Assembly (NCBI GenBank): GCA_027574665.1
Contig: CM050648.1
Coordinates: 138,136,175-138,200,174 of the forward strand
Direction: 5' to 3'
Length of the DNA: 64,000 nt
DNA from: Rhynochetos jubatus
Taxonomy: Eukaryota; Chordata; Aves; Eurypygiformes; Rhynochetidae
In this document: piece after piece, positions 22,823 to 36,416 of the stretch
Layout of the letters: the number at the start of each line of letters is the position of its first letter
How positions within the stretch are numbered: the stretch's first letter is position 1
Translations under genes and position numbers: made by a program
The notes under the pieces: generated by a model
Databases searched by the model: none
Told to the model about the DNA's origin: nothing
The model's input: the letters and a program-made list of their open reading frames with translations, nothing else

Positions 22823-25800
22823 GTCTGCATAAGAGCGTCAGATGTTTTTTCTTCAAATATTAAATAAGACCAACTCCTGCATGTCCAACTTGGTACAAAA
22901 GTGAACACTATTTCTGAAATTCAATAAAATTGCTTCAACTATCATTTAATATTAATGGCACTGTTCTAAGCCCGTGGGAATTAGAAAGAGTTTTCTCATC
23001 TTCTTCATTAGTGTATGGACTAGCCTTTGAAAGGGGTATCACAGGGACAGTAGGTTTACCAGGAATCCTGTAACATACCAACATGGCATTATGGGCCCCT
23101 CCAAATGATACCCCATGTCCCTGAGATACAGCAGTGACATCTTAAGTTTATCATGGCTTACCATGTAAATGAAACCTTCATCTGAATTACAGGACAGTAC
23201 TTGCTTCAATATTTTCTGTGATCTTGCATTTATGATTTTGTACCATTTTCTTACACCACTGAAGTGTAAATTTCATGAATAAATTCTATTATCTTTGGAA
23301 CTTTACTGATTAAAAAAGGAGCACGTATGCGGTTTCAAAATAGTTAAATTCATTCTTCTCACACATCATAGGAACAGTTGCATGAACAATCCACACTGAA
23401 TAATTTACTCAGTAAATTTATAGTTTTAAGGTGACAATTTAAAATAGCCACCTAAGTTAGTTGCAACTGCCAGACAAATCTTTGGTGGGGGCATATTTGC
23501 AATGCACAGCTGATACAAACCACATTTCCTCTGAGTCCTTGTGCAAGCATTCAATACTGGCACTGTGGGTCAGATCACTTAAATAATTGTCTTTGTTCTT
23601 GTTTTGCTGTCTGTGCGGTGGACAAAAATGTGGGAACTTAAGTGTATAAAATATTTGGATCACTGAGTCCATCCTCTGGTCTTTCAGATGTTGTATCATT
23701 GAATCTTATACAGAAGTGAATCAGGTAGGACACCAGGGGTTTAGGGTTGCCCCCACACATCCCACCACACAGCTGTTGAGGGATCTGCTTTCTTGGATAC
23801 ATGAGAAGTTCTAAGTTTGGAGTCTGTTTTATTTAGGTTGCATCTTTCAATTTCTTGATTGTACTTCTTGTGCAAACACTGTCCTTTGGCTTAAATCACT
23901 CTGTTTCTTTCCCAGCATTTACTTCTCCCATATTTTTTACAGTAAACAACACTACCTACTTCTCAGTCTTTGTTTTGGTACATTAAACATGCTTTTCTCC
24001 AAGATGGACTTCGTATCATCTTAGAAATTCCTCTAATTACCTAGTTCAGATTAAATTCCTCTCTTGACTGCCAGTCATAAATTTTATTTTAGGTGAAATC
24101 TTAACATTTATTTATAAAATAAAAACACTCTCTAGTCTTTAAGTACCCTGTCTAAGACATGGTAAATGCATTGCATTTATTTCTTCACAGCTGCATTACA
24201 CTGAATGCCTGTGTGGTAACGACTGACATGTCTATGAAAGATAATAGATGGGTGCAGCTCCATGTTTTATTTCATCTGATGGCAGACTCGGTTTGAGAGA
24301 TTTTTACCACTTCCGTCATTAGTTTTTCTGCTTCTTTTCAGTAGTGCTGACACAAACTTCTTGCTTCATGCTTACTGCTTCTGTTTCAGATCAGGAGAAG
24401 TATTAGTTGTCCGACAATTGCCATTTTTAACAACTCTCTAATATTGCTTCTTTCTATGAAACCTTCCTTCTATTATATCCTTGATTCATCCAAGTCTTTC
24501 CCCCACTTCTGCAGTTCCCAGAAAACGAGCTCCCAGCACACTGTAAAAATTCTTCTAATTTTTCTTTCAGCACAAGCATTTACACTTTTTATTTTTGCAT
24601 TTGGTCATATTCTCTGTTGGATTTGAGTATGTTCTGAAGATCACACAAATGTCCCACCTGTCATTGAGTCACCCCAACATCAGCAAATAACAGAATTGGT
24701 TGTAATTCTACACCAACAATTTCAAAGAAAATATCAAGACATCTCCCCCAAAATCTTTCTTTCAAGAATTTCACTGGTAACTTCTCTTAAATACAGTAGT
24801 TCTTGTTTCAGCAAAAATTACTCTGTCTCTCTTTGGCCTCTTCCTTATTCACATTATAATTCCTCTATTAATCAATCCCTCATCTTTCCCATTTGAGATT
24901 CATGTGGCACTGTGGAAATGCTCTTAGAAAGTCGACCTACATGCACAAATTTTCTCAGAAACCAAAGAGAAGATGATCAGAAAGACCACTGAACAATATT
25001 TACTGGAATAACTATTTTAGGTGTTCCAGGAAAATGCTCACATTCATTGAAAATCTTAGGTCTTTATTACTTGGTGTGACAAAACTAAGTGCATTTGATA
25101 GAATAACTTCTTCCCACACAATTTATGATGTTTTCTGGTTTTAAGTGTTTCTTGATATTGGTGCCTGGATGCAATGAATCATCTGTGCAGTTAGTGACTG
25201 TCTAAAGTTAGAAGATACCTAACGTGAGCAGAGCAGAGACTACAGTGAAAATGAGCTTCTTCCCTCAATAGCAAATTGCTAAACTATACTAATAAAATTT
25301 GGAGAAAATAACAGCCTTCATAGCATAGTTTTAAGTGCAAACAGCAGCAGTGCTCTTTTGCTAGCGCTTGGAATGCGGCCTTAGGCTTTCTTGGACTTCT
25401 TTTCCCTTTAGGTATGCACTTAGCCACAGGGCCACAGGTTTCCTCCTAAGCTCTTGAATTGTCTCTCAGAGTTCACAGCTATTCATTAGCTTATGGTTTA
25501 AAACTTCCATCTCTAATATATTTTGCAGATGATAGAATAATGCATCTTCACAGCAGTGTATTCTACTTAACAAACATGCTGGGAGATAGTGTAAACATAA
25601 AGATATTTAAGCAAACTGGTATATGGACAAGTGGGTAAACATTTGACTATGTGATTGTCAAAGCTCATTGCATGTTTTATCAGGAAAAAATCTCTCTCAG
25701 TAGCTGACAGGAACTGTCAAAAACATGCTGTATTTTGCATATGATAGCTTAATAATGATCACAGCCTGGCTGAAGCTCTACAGAATTCAGGCCAATCAGA

Positions 25801-28429
25801 CTCATAGCTTGTAAATGAAACAGCTCAGGAAAAGTAGCTCACTGAAAGCAGCAAATATCTTCTTTAAAAAAAAAAAAAAAAAGCTGATTAGTGAATAACA
25901 TTATCCACTCTGATTATTTTGAAAATAACCAGACTCAAAAGGCCTTATCCAAGTGTATTAAAAGGCTAATCATATTCCCGGAGAAGTATATAGAAGAGGA
26001 TTGTCCACAAAGGCTAACAGTAGAGAATAGTGGTTGTGACTATACAGCTCAAAGTTTTATCTCTCTAAGGGCAGGAGGCACTACATGATCTGTCTCCTCA
26101 CCAGATACAGCCTCACGGATGACCTGTCACCAGACCTACCCTGCTTGGTGCTGTGAGAAATTCATCCTCTTGGGGGCCAGCGTACGTTGGCAATGGTGCC
26201 TGACCAGGGGTGAGCCTGTCGTTGCACATTTGACATGTGAATGTCAGCAAAGGCTGATCCTGCAAGCTGGTCTCACAGCCAGGCTGGGTGCAGGGTGGGT
26301 TCAGCCCCTGTGCTGGCTTTTTCAGAGATGCAGGCAAGCTTTTCAATATCCACTGCAATAGGACAATGAGAATTTATTCTTGCTTTAGCAAACTGGATGC
26401 AGGACAGGGTTCAAATCACATCAATTACATAGGTTAAACTCAAAATAATGCAACAGTACTTAGGTTATGAGTCACCTGGGACCATACGCGTTTTCTGTCA
26501 CAGAACCATGTTGTTATCAGGTGGCTGAAAAGAGAGGAAGAAGAGATTGCACAAGGGTGTCTACCATCTCCTGTGATAATCTTTGCTTTCTGCTGTTTCT
26601 ATTGTTAACTGTGTGCAGTGAATGCATGTAGGTATTCCTTACTCTCCTTTGAACCAGCTAAGGCTGGAGGAAACCTCATGTGACATCAGGCCCAAGCTGC
26701 ACTGCTGTGGGCTACTGCTCAGTGAACCATTCTTCCACCTCAAGCTGCAGCAGCATCAAGCCAGAGCATTTGAAGGAACATTAACTTGATGTACTCAGCT
26801 GTCCCCCTCTGACTAAGGGAAGTGTTCCTGTAGGACCAGTGCCCTCTCAGACTGGTGTTGGTGACATACCCTGCTGAGGTGGCAGGCCCACACATGCAGC
26901 AGTCAGACCTCAGGCCTGAACTCTCAGGGAATGCAGTGAGCATCCTGATGGTGTTTCCTTGGTGTAACATGCTGGACAATACCATCCAGATATGTAAAAT
27001 TCACATCTGAGGGAGTAAATTAATGTGTTAAGGTGTGAAAGGCCCTCTTGAAGACAGGAGTGCTTGAAAATTCAGACTTTATGTTCACCTTGACACGAAA
27101 CCTCACTGCTGGACTAAGGCAGAAATCAGATGGTTTTCCCTTTTATTGTCATCCCTCATTTTCAAAGACTGAGAATTTGAAATATATGTATGTAGCTAGA
27201 TGTAGATGAATGACCTTTTATAAACATTCACGATTTTCCACAAGCCACTTTTCACAGATGATTTGAAGCACAACCATGATATTTTGCCTTCATAGTAATC
27301 AGGTTTCCATATTTTGTGTCCTTATTTGTCCGTCTGTTTTTTAGGGTAGGTATTTTCTGTGCAATAATATCCATTGATCATACTGAATTGCAAGAATACG
27401 TCTCAGTACTGTTGTTTGATTGTTTAACTTTTGACTGGCTTCTGGTCCTGCTTAGCTGAATTATGGATTGGAGAGGCCTACAGCCTCACCTTTCTCCAAG
27501 GGTATTTGGCTACCTCTTCAATAACCCTTTCTTTTCACGAGTTTTCAAATCAAAACAAACCATGAACTCAGCTGAAGAGCTAATCCAGATTTTATTTTAT
27601 TTGTCCTGAGAAGGGCATAAGCAGAAAGAACACTTAATCAGGCATAACAGACAAAAAAGTGATTAATTTTTCTGAATGATTTATAGTCCAGTTTCTTCTT
27701 TTGTTGTTGCAGAAAAGAAGGAGGAATTAAAGTAGAGATTCATTACTCAAAATGGCAACAGTCCCATTAGGGAGGGACAGCAGAAGGAAAACATAGCCAT
27801 AATTTTACTTATTTTATGAGAGATGAGCTCTTCCATACTTCTCTGAGCAGATGATGGTTAAGTTCAATATAAGGAAATACAACACCAGTACAATAAATAA
27901 GAAACAAAAGGATTACTGATATTGTCTCAGGAGCATCATATAGAAATGAATCCACTTTGTTTTACATTCTGATGTGCTGCTCATATATGCTGAAGTAGCA
28001 TACCTGGGAGGCCATAAGGTGAAGAAACTAGAGCTGGAAAGGATGTTTCAGCAGCTCTCACTTTTGTAACCAGAACTTCTTTGGGTCTACCCACACTGCA
28101 AGGCAAAGGGCAGGCACAGGCACGCTGAGCCCAAACTTCTGAGCCGTGCTTCAGTTTGACAACAATATTCCTGCAATATATAATAACCATCCCATAAGTC
28201 AGAGAACTGTGCTCTCAGTGCAACGGGTATCCCTTAGCTGCTCTCTGGCTGCCTGCGATATTTTCACCTCAGCACAAGCCATATGGGAATGAGTACTCAC
28301 ACACATTTACTTCTCCGCAAAATGGCTTTTCTGGCCATGTTCATTCAGAACGGCTCAAGTCACACTGAAATTGCCTAAATAATGGGTTTGATATTCAGAA
28401 GAGTATTTTCAAAGTACACCAAGACTTTT
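22823..28429. other. Long unique stretch, no gene seen
   Basis: Open frames of up to 81 codons overlap on both strands without recognisable content. A 17-base A run lies at 25866-25882. No dispersed repeat can be named and no exon supported. Confidence 0.5.
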
Positions 28430-28550
28430 CCAAAGTCTGTTCAGATGGCGCGTAAGGCACTTACAGATATCTGGTCCTTCCTTAGATACTGAATAGTTGC
28501 AACATGCACCCCAAGTGCCTTTTGAAAATTGGCCCCAGGGCAGAGCTGCC
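28430..28550. repeat. Possible ancient amniote repeat fragment
   Basis: 'taaggcacttacagatatct' followed by 'caagtgccttttgaaaattg' and 'gccccagg' echoes a motif that recurs widely in reptile and bird intergenic DNA (TAGGCACTTTTGAAAATCTGGCCC). I know the motif type but not an agreed family name. The assignment rests on resemblance only. Confidence 0.4.
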
Positions 28551-29876
28551 TAACACAGAACTTGGCATGGGCTTCCTTTGTTCATGGCTACTCGCCACTC
28601 ATAATGTGAGAAACTGTAGCCACAGACTGGCAGCTCTATAAGAAATTTCCATAATTTCATGAAGTGCAATGATAATTACGTGAAGTGCTAAAAAATGCTT
28701 TGTTTGGCTTGTCTGAAAGCTGCTGTAATGGGGGAAAGAAAGGCATAAATAAGATGCTTTGTTTCCATTTTCAGTCTGTTTGCTAATTATAAAGAAGCAA
28801 AAGGGCCTAAACCCATGTTATGTGATCCTGTTATTGTCTGACAGCAAGGGAAATGTCCTTGGAGGAACAAAGTCAATCTGTGTATAAAGGCAAAGCAGAA
28901 AAACTTGCAACCCTGATAAATTACTGAAAATAATTATGAAAAATGAAAAATAAGAAAAAAACATGACTATGGTCCAACAAGAAAGGAAACGTGTTTAGGT
29001 TTTATTGCAATGGAGAGGGTATAGCAGTAAGCAGTCAGCTCTTAAACAGACAACTTTGCATGATTCCTTGATGTAATTTGGATGAAGCTGGATAACCTGT
29101 GATTTACTCAACTCTCTCCAGTTAGCAAATCTGTTGCGGGTTTCCCAGCATATCAACATGGTCTTGCCAGTATGTGTCGGCTGCAGATTATCCTCTCACT
29201 CTGCGCTGAGCTGTGAGAATGTGTGAGTACAGCTGTGGATGTAAATCAATCTCTGGCCTGTCAGGTAATGCATACATGAAACCTGCCTCAAACTGTCTCA
29301 ACTTAGCTTGTAACGACTGGTGGAAAGAAATTATCATTATGCTTATTAGTACTTCTTGGCTAGAAACAAGCAGTATTAGCAGTACATGGAAAGCAACAGT
29401 TTTAGTGCTGGATGCTGCGATACTGCTAGTGTTGATTAACACAAGCTGAGAGCTGTTTTGTTTCTTTTTAACTAGTTCTGTTGGTTTATTAAGGGGGGAA
29501 AAGGTGTGCAGATAAACTATGAGGTTGGAATGAGGGAGAAAGATTCAGGAACTGAATGTGTCTCTCTTAAGATCTAGACTAGCCTCTTCAGTACCAGGTC
29601 ATCTTTCCTTGGACATAGTGGATTAAGAGATTATAGTGCCTGAATATGAAATAACTGTTTATTACATTTGTGTGGTTCTTCATCACTGTTCTTGACACAG
29701 CTGATAGCTCTTCAGGAAAGCTGTGGTTAAGGAAATGTCAGTTACTTTTCAGCCTGCAATGAAGAATTTGTCAGGTCATATATTCATTTCCACTGTGAAA
29801 AAATTGTGATGTTGCTATTGAGAATTATAATTTTATTATGTGATCAAGCAACTAATTGGGTTCCTAAATCAGAAAT
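28551..29876. other. Unique sequence, no gene seen; possible regulatory block at 28600-28830
   Basis: No open frame above 84 codons and no named repeat. The first part is rich in TAAT and ATTA cores and carries a spaced duplicate octamer, described as a finding. Confidence 0.5.
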
Positions 29877-29930
29877 TAATGGACTAGATGATTCTTAAAG
29901 GCCCCAAACCACACTATGATTCTATGAAAA
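29877..29930 (+). mobile_element. CR1 LINE, 3' tail fragment
   Basis: The run 'tggactagatgattcttaaa', 'ggccccaaacc', 'tatgattctatgaa' is a CR1 terminal sequence (TTGGACTAGATGATCTTNAAGGTCC...ATTCTATGA). Only about 55 bases are legible. The usual upstream C-terminal coding part is not visible, so this is a very short insertion or a decayed one. Confidence 0.85.
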
Positions 29931-30460
29931 ATCTAGGGCTGTGTATTTTGCTTTGGTGTCTGTAAATTCTCCTATCAAAAAATCTGCTTAGGTAGAAATG
30001 TTTGTTTTCAAACTAACAACAATCTGGACCCTTTTTATTGATGGATGCCCTGAATCTTGTGGAATAGGTAACTGATATCTGGTAAGGATCCATGCATGAA
30101 TTGCTTTATAAGCAAATTTATTACAAATCCATCATGTTAGTTGAAGGAGGCTTAATTGTTTGGTGATACATTATAAGTAATGGTAAACAATCACCCCCCT
30201 CTTATAATACAGTAATAAGATGCTAGGGAGGGAAGGAAATGTTCCCTTGAGTTTGTTCTTAAAAGATAAACTGTCATGTCTGGACCAAAGGATAATAAAA
30301 TATATTTACTCTTCAGGTATTTTTTCCTGTTGTCCCAAATGGATTGCTGGAGCATAATTACATTAAACCATGGAATCTCTTCTGCTCCTCCATTGCTTTC
30401 TCCTGTTCATTTAAATTAAAAGGTTTCAACATTTGGCAGCACTTTTGTCATTCCTCCAGT

Positions 30461-30700
30461 AGACGATGGAGATGTTACAGCTAGATAAATTCTCTTTGGA
30501 GCAAGCCAAAAGGGGGAAGATGAAGGATGTGAAAAAGCAACAGGGGGACCAAGAGAACCTTTCTCACACTTGCAGCCTCATCCTGCTCTTGCTTGTGGAG
30601 CTTGGCCATTGGCTTCTGGAGAAGCCTGAAGACCTGATGAGCAAACCCAAATCTTCACATCTCTCTTCAACAGGTTCCCTATGAATTCCTGCAAGATAAA
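30461..30700 (+). other. Candidate exon(s) bounded by splice-like sites, uncertain
   Basis: A pyrimidine-rich acceptor-like site ('tcattcctccag') ends near 30459, and a consensus donor AAA|GTGAGT begins at 30701. A second acceptor-like site ('ctctcttcaacag', ending at 30673) would give a 27-base exon, 30674-30700. That exon reads VPYEFLQDK in frame 0. The longer version has an open frame from 30466 that stops just before the donor, so it would more likely be noncoding. Splice-like pairs occur by chance in this much DNA. Confidence 0.15.
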
Positions 30701-31029
30701 GTGAGTTTCATTTCAATGGTTTGTTTGCAGTGTGCCCTTAAGAACCTGGCAACTGAGTTTATTTTTAAAAGCAATATCTATGCACATTTCATTTATTTCC
30801 CGGTGACTGGTTATTTTCAGTGAAAGTGTCATCTTCAATATTTATCTGAGTTTAAAGCTCCTTCCCTGCAAATACTATAAAAATGAGCTTAGATGACATG
30901 GTGAATTTGTGATGATTTATCTTCTACAATAGAAGTACTTAATCTGTTCAGACGCTGGCCAAATAGTATTCAATAAAATGCATAGGGGTAGGACTGAGTC
31001 ATCTTCATTATGGCATGGGAGCACTTTAT

Positions 31030-31110
31030 TACCCAAGTGCCCAGTGGCCTTTTGACTTCAGTGGAACTTCTTATTGCATAAAATAATGTTACCTAACATG
31101 AGCAAGTGTA
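31030..31110. repeat. Possible ancient amniote repeat fragment
   Basis: 'ccttttgacttcagtggaac' followed by 'taacatgagcaagtgta' resembles a dispersed motif common in turtle, crocodile and bird DNA (TTGACTTCAGTGGGACTACTCA, then TTAAGCATGTGCATAAGTG). The family name is not known to me. Confidence 0.4.
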
Positions 31111-33204
31111 ACCAAATAATTCCCATCGTTATTAAGCACATTATAAAATCCTATAATCATACAGATTCTTATCTTGCCAAGAAAATTTTAATGGGGTGAG
31201 AGGTTCAATTTTAAGGAGGATAAAAGAAAACAAATGCTGAAAGGATCAAATAGACGTCTGAACCCAGTACATGAACGCCAGTGAGACTGTAGGATACTGG
31301 AAGGCTCTGAGCTTGGATCATTATACATTTTGATACTTAAATTAGGATACAAGGTAAATTTTTATATTTATTTGGCATTTATGTTCTGTTGGATCTGCTT
31401 TGTCAAGTGACTGGTAACACTAAATAGTATTTTTTTTTTCTTTGGAAAATACTGTTAAAATTTAAACATTTCACAATAACACAGCAAATTCCTAAAAAAT
31501 TTCATGGATATTGTAGCCATATTTTCTTCCTTCTGGTTGATTCTGGCTTTTTTTTCATTTTGAGGCTTTTAGATGGTATCTTATGCAATAGACAAATTGG
31601 AGAAAATTTTCAACTTTGACCTCAGTTTAGGATGGTGTTTAATTTTGAAACTTCAGTGTATCATTTGGGATGTACGTTGTCTCTTTCTGGCCACATCTAA
31701 TATAGAAAACCCATATTTGTCCTAAATTGGTTAACTTACTCCTTCAGTCAGTTCTTAACTTGATATTTACTGGGGTATTTCCATAAGGAAGCATTCCTTT
31801 TGGATGTGGCCATTAGCTCATGCCTTAACTATCTTAAGCAGGAATGCATGGCACACAGGTGAAAAACTTATAAACCAGCAGGTGATCTCTCTCACCAACC
31901 AAAGCACCAAGTCTCCTCAAATATGCAATGCAATTTCCAGTGCTGGGTGACACATAATTCCAAGTGTTCCTAACTAATGACTAATGGTAGTTTACGATAC
32001 CATTTATGGAACAATTACCACCATTCATTTTATACTGAGAGGATTATCAGCTTTCGGATTTAGAATAACAAAACATAATTTAATGGAAACTGGGGAGGTG
32101 TAGAAATGTTATCTCCTTGTCTGTGTTTATTCAGTGATAGCATTGTTTAAAGCCCATGATCCTGTCTGCATCTGCCACTACAGCTGGCCTAGCCAGCTCA
32201 CCAGTCTTTATTTAGCTGGATATTACAGCAGCAACATTTCATTACAGTTGTGCTTGGAAGAAGTCATAGTCCATTGGTTTTATTGAATCTTACTTCTAGT
32301 TTACTTCCATTTCAGGGAAAAGGACAGCTGTTTTAATATGTACTTGGTGGAACACCTAAAGGGTTTTAGTGTTAATTAAGTTGGGAGGAACTGTTTTTAA
32401 CAAGCACCTTTTTGTAAATGTCAAGCAGCAAAATGATGTTTCATTGTTCTTATTCAAGTCAGAAAGTAGACGGTGCAAGCATTGGCAGGCTTAGAGTTGG
32501 TGTGCGACTTCTTTGGACACTGAAGAGTTGGTTAAAACTGTGGGGCTGGCAGAGGGGAGGGCACGTTTTTTTGAGGACATGTTCCCATTGCCCTGCTCTC
32601 CCTGGTGTGGGGACTGAGTTTATGAAAAAGGGTTTGATAAGAAAAAATTATTTCTCATTTCTAACAATTCTAATAGATACAGTCCATTCAGCTTAAATTT
32701 CAGCATGCAACAGAATATAATGGGCTAACCCCAGCCTCTGTTCTTCATCCACTGCCTACAGCAGTCAGTGAGCAGGCGTGCGACACCATGGATTATATAT
32801 ACATCCTTGGGTTTTTGCATGATCACCTAAAAGTTCAAGCTTTAACACTTCAGCTCATGCGCTGTGCAGCTGCACTATGCTGACTGACCTTCTCTTTTAA
32901 GCCACAAATCGGTCAAGAAGTTAAATAGGCTCAGAACATCACTGAATGCTTTGTAGCCAGAGCAACGTGGTTTGTCTCAGCAGATACCCTCCTGCAGGAC
33001 CCCAGCTCAGACTGTCCTAATGCCCTCTAGACTGCTGCACTGAATCCTCGCAGGTTTGCGGATGCAAAAAGAGCCAACTACAGTTTTTAGGTATTCAAAG
33101 TGCTCCGTGAATCGTTGCCTTTTTTTCTCCCTCGCTTAGCCACCTGATGGTGCTATTCAAGAACATGTGAGGACAGACTAAGTGCATGGAAGAAGGCTCG
33201 CTGC

Positions 33205-33290
33205 CCACATTCAATAAAAACTACAGACGTCAATGGGAGTTTTGCCTGAGTAGTAACTGCAGTTTTGACCCCAGGATTTGGTGCATGACC
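33205..33290. repeat. Possible ancient amniote repeat fragment
   Basis: 'cgtcaatgggagttttgcct' followed by 'gagtagtaactgcag' and 'ccccaggatttgg' closely follows a motif recurring in sauropsid genomes (AAGTCAATGGGAGTTTTGCCTGAGTAAGGACTGCAGGATTTGG). It is the clearest of the several fragments of this kind in the window. Confidence 0.55.
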
Positions 33291-34019
33291 ACGCGTTTTT
33301 ATTGCTTCTGCATAAATGCAGAAAAATGGCCACCTTGTCTACTTAATCACATGAAGCACTTAAATCTGCCATCTCCTCCTGCATGTTCGGGGAAGAAAAA
33401 ACTCACGTTCACCCATGACTGCATGAAATTACTCTGCAAAGCAGCTGTATAGTCTTGCTTTGGCGCTGCTCACATTGGAATATTTTTATCACCTAAATTC
33501 CTGGTTTATGACTGAGACCTTCAAATCGGTTTTTATCTTACTGGAAGAGATGAAATACTGTACGTGTGTTACATCAAATCACCTGAACACAGCTTTATTT
33601 GTCTCTAGTTGTTGATTCACACTGCACTTCCACTGCATTGAGTGCTCAAGCCCTGCTGTTGCAAAGTGGTGTGGACACAGAGCCTCACCTTTTCCAGCTG
33701 CTTTGAGCCTGGCTCTAGTGACAATGATGAAAGGGACAGTGCGTGTCTTGCTCACTGTGCTTGTGATGGTGTATCATCTATTTGATATTTCAGTTATTTA
33801 GCATGTGAAATAATGGTTATTTTTAGTATAGTCTCAATCTAACATTACCAAAATGATATAAGTCAAGACCTTAACAATTATAAAAAGCAGGATTCCTTTT
33901 GGCAGAGTTGGAGATGATTAATTCCCTACTGTAATTTCATCATTTCATCCTCTATGTATAAGCTACATTTCCAAACCCAAATAGTGACTTTGAGTGAATC
34001 ACACACATGTGGAAACATC

Positions 34020-34130
34020 TGTTTATGTTTGTGGTCCAATGGCTTCTACTTACTGAGCCAGGAAACTGGTTCAGGTCTCAGCTGTGTAATATTCATTTGC
34101 CAGCATCACAGGGTAGAATTAAGTGGATGG
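34020..34130 (+). mobile_element. MIR-type SINE remnant, tRNA-derived head
   Basis: 'tgtggtccaatggcttctac', 'ctgagccaggaaactggttc' and 'aggtctcagctgtg' match the layout of a MIR head (TAGTGGTTAGAGCAC, GAGTCAGGAAACCTGGGTTC, AATCCCAGCTCTG), including A-box-like and B-box-like parts. The MIR 3' half is not clear downstream. Confidence 0.5.
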
Positions 34131-36023
34131 GTGACAATGTGAAAGTATAAGTGACTTTTTTTGCTTGAGTGCTCCATGGGCAAACATGAATAGGGGCACT
34201 ATTAAACAATTCTCTTTCTCTGCCTCAGAGCAGCAGTTGGACACATTCTTCCTTCAGCTCATTCCAGACATGCCTGTATTACTGCCTTTCATGCACCAAT
34301 AGATACTGGCTGGGAATATGGTATTTAACACATATTTTCCTGCACTGAATGAGAAAAAAAAAAGAGTGATATATTAATTTCCAATATTGATCCGAACAGT
34401 TTCTCAATATGATTACTCTTTCCCATTAACAGAGGATTGTGAACATAACAAACCATGCTGTTCTCTTTTACCTGCATTATTTACTTTATTTCTGGAGCTT
34501 TCAAGGGATTTCAAAGCATTGATCAAGCCAGATAGATAAATAAAAATATAAATTATGATCTATAGAAGTAACATTGTCACTTTAGTTGAACATAGATCTA
34601 GGACAAGCACTGTACTTCTGAAAATCCCAAATTCATGTAGGCATGTAAGACATGCCTTTCTTGAGTTAAATGGAACTATATGTAACTATCTATTTATTCC
34701 TAAAATATTGTCTGCTTTCAGATAGGTAGCTGAACTGCAAACGTATTAGGAGTGTATAGGAAATAGAGAAAGGTTACAGTATGAGTCATAAAGCTGAACA
34801 AGCACCCTTTGTCAGTGCATCCTGAGCACATGCTGCTATTGCTCACGTGTTATGATATGACCTTGGTCTTACACAGTAATTTTTTATTATCATATAGAGT
34901 GATATAAAGCTTACCCGGCTTTTTGAACACAGTCCATCAAATAAATGCCTCTGTCTTTTTGCATTAAAATCTACAGTGATTAATTTCACTTGTAATGAAG
35001 TTTTATAAGAAACTCAAAAGCAGAACTGGTTTATCACCTGGGTTATCAAATCTTTGTTAATGACACTGGGGGAGTTTCAGAATATAAATCTCTGCGAAAC
35101 AGATAAAACAAACAAATCATAATAATCTAAGATCAAGCAGTGATCCACAGCCTAGGACAAATAAAGCAATCTTGCAGATGAATACAGAAGACTATCATAA
35201 ATATCACTTAGTTGGTTTGAAAAGCTAATACCAGGGATTGGCAAGTGCATGTTAGTTTGAAATAACCAGTGATCTAGAACTTCAAGGAAAGCAATACTAG
35301 TCTTCGTTGATGGTCTAATGAACAAACCAAAAACAAGTTAACAGCTGTCCTGTCCTGCCAGCTCCTCAGAAAAAGTTTTAGGATAAGACTCCAGTGAAGG
35401 AATTAATCATGGAATGAAGAAGTTTTGGGGTTTTGAGCAGGAAATAACTCTTCTGTCCTCTAGAATCCTTTAATTTCCCTTCCTAATCTTGACACTTGTC
35501 TATCAGAGCAGTTTTTATCTGGGTCAGCCTGTTGCCTTGAAGCAAAAGGACTGCATGCTTCTAACAGAGACCCAGGCCTCAGAATAGCTCAGGGTTAAAT
35601 ATTCACTCTGACTTCTTGCAGAATAACTCTGTGTTGGACTTCATGGAAATATGATCATCCTTGTACCCTTCTGTTCCCTGTGCTGCATCATGTCCCCTCT
35701 CCTGCACTGCTGGGTTGGTGCCATGCCAACTATGTAATCTTCAAGCTGATGAGTGAAGGAGGGAAAGAAAACACTGTCTTATGCTTACTTTCTCCTTATT
35801 ACCTCATCCTAAAGCGTCAGCATCATCACCAACAGAGACAATAGGCTGGGCTACATGAAAATTTGATACAATCCATCAATACCCTTTTTGAAATGCTGGT
35901 CCACATTCAATTTTCTCCTCTTGCATTCAGACAAAAGTCAGCATGTTAACAATGAAACTGCAGGTTGTCTCCTTCTAGCTCTTGGCCAGGATGTAGACCT
36001 TGCATCTGGACCCTAAACAGTGT

Positions 36024-36416
36024 GGAATGAGGCAAAATTGTTGAGATTGGAAGGCACTTCTGGAAGTCATCTGGTCCAACCATCATGCCCAAGCAGGGTC
36101 ACCTAGAGCTAGTTGTTCATGACTGTATTCAGATGGCTCTTAAATATGCCCAGGGATGGAGACTCCACAAATTCTGTGGGCAACCTGTACCAGTACTCAA
36201 TAATTCTCACACTAAAAAAATGTTTCCTGGTGTTCAGAAGGAACCTCCTATGTTTCAGAGCATCCCCATTGCTTCTAGTCTTGTCACTGGGAACCAGTGA
36301 AAAGAACCTGACTCCCTCCTCTTTGCAACTTCCCTTCAGATATTTACATACATTAATAAGATCCCCCACTCAGCATTCTCTTTGCTAGGCTGAACAGTCC
36401 CAGCTCTCTCAGCCTT
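36024..36416 (-). mobile_element. CR1 LINE, 3' end with ORF2 C-terminus
   Basis: On the minus strand, 36369-36109 encodes the C-terminus of CR1 ORF2 (VCKYLKGSCKEEGVRFFSL, RRFLLNTRKHFF, EYWYRLPTEFVESPS) and ends in a stop codon. The 3' untranslated part then runs to about 36024, visible on the plus strand as 'ttgttgagattggaaggcac' and 'catctggtccaaccatcatg'. The 5' truncation near 36416 falls within 'cagctctctcagcc'. One continuous coding frame of 86 codons remains, so this copy is moderately preserved. The terminal ATTCTATGA repeats are not legible. Confidence 0.93.

Larger units (their letters stand above)
29931..36023. other. Long unique stretch with scattered ancient repeat fragments
   Basis: No gene is supported. 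It contains a candidate exon with a strong donor at 30701, possible ancient repeat fragments near 31030 and 33205, and a MIR-like remnant near 34020, each listed separately. The rest is featureless to my eye. Confidence 0.5.
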
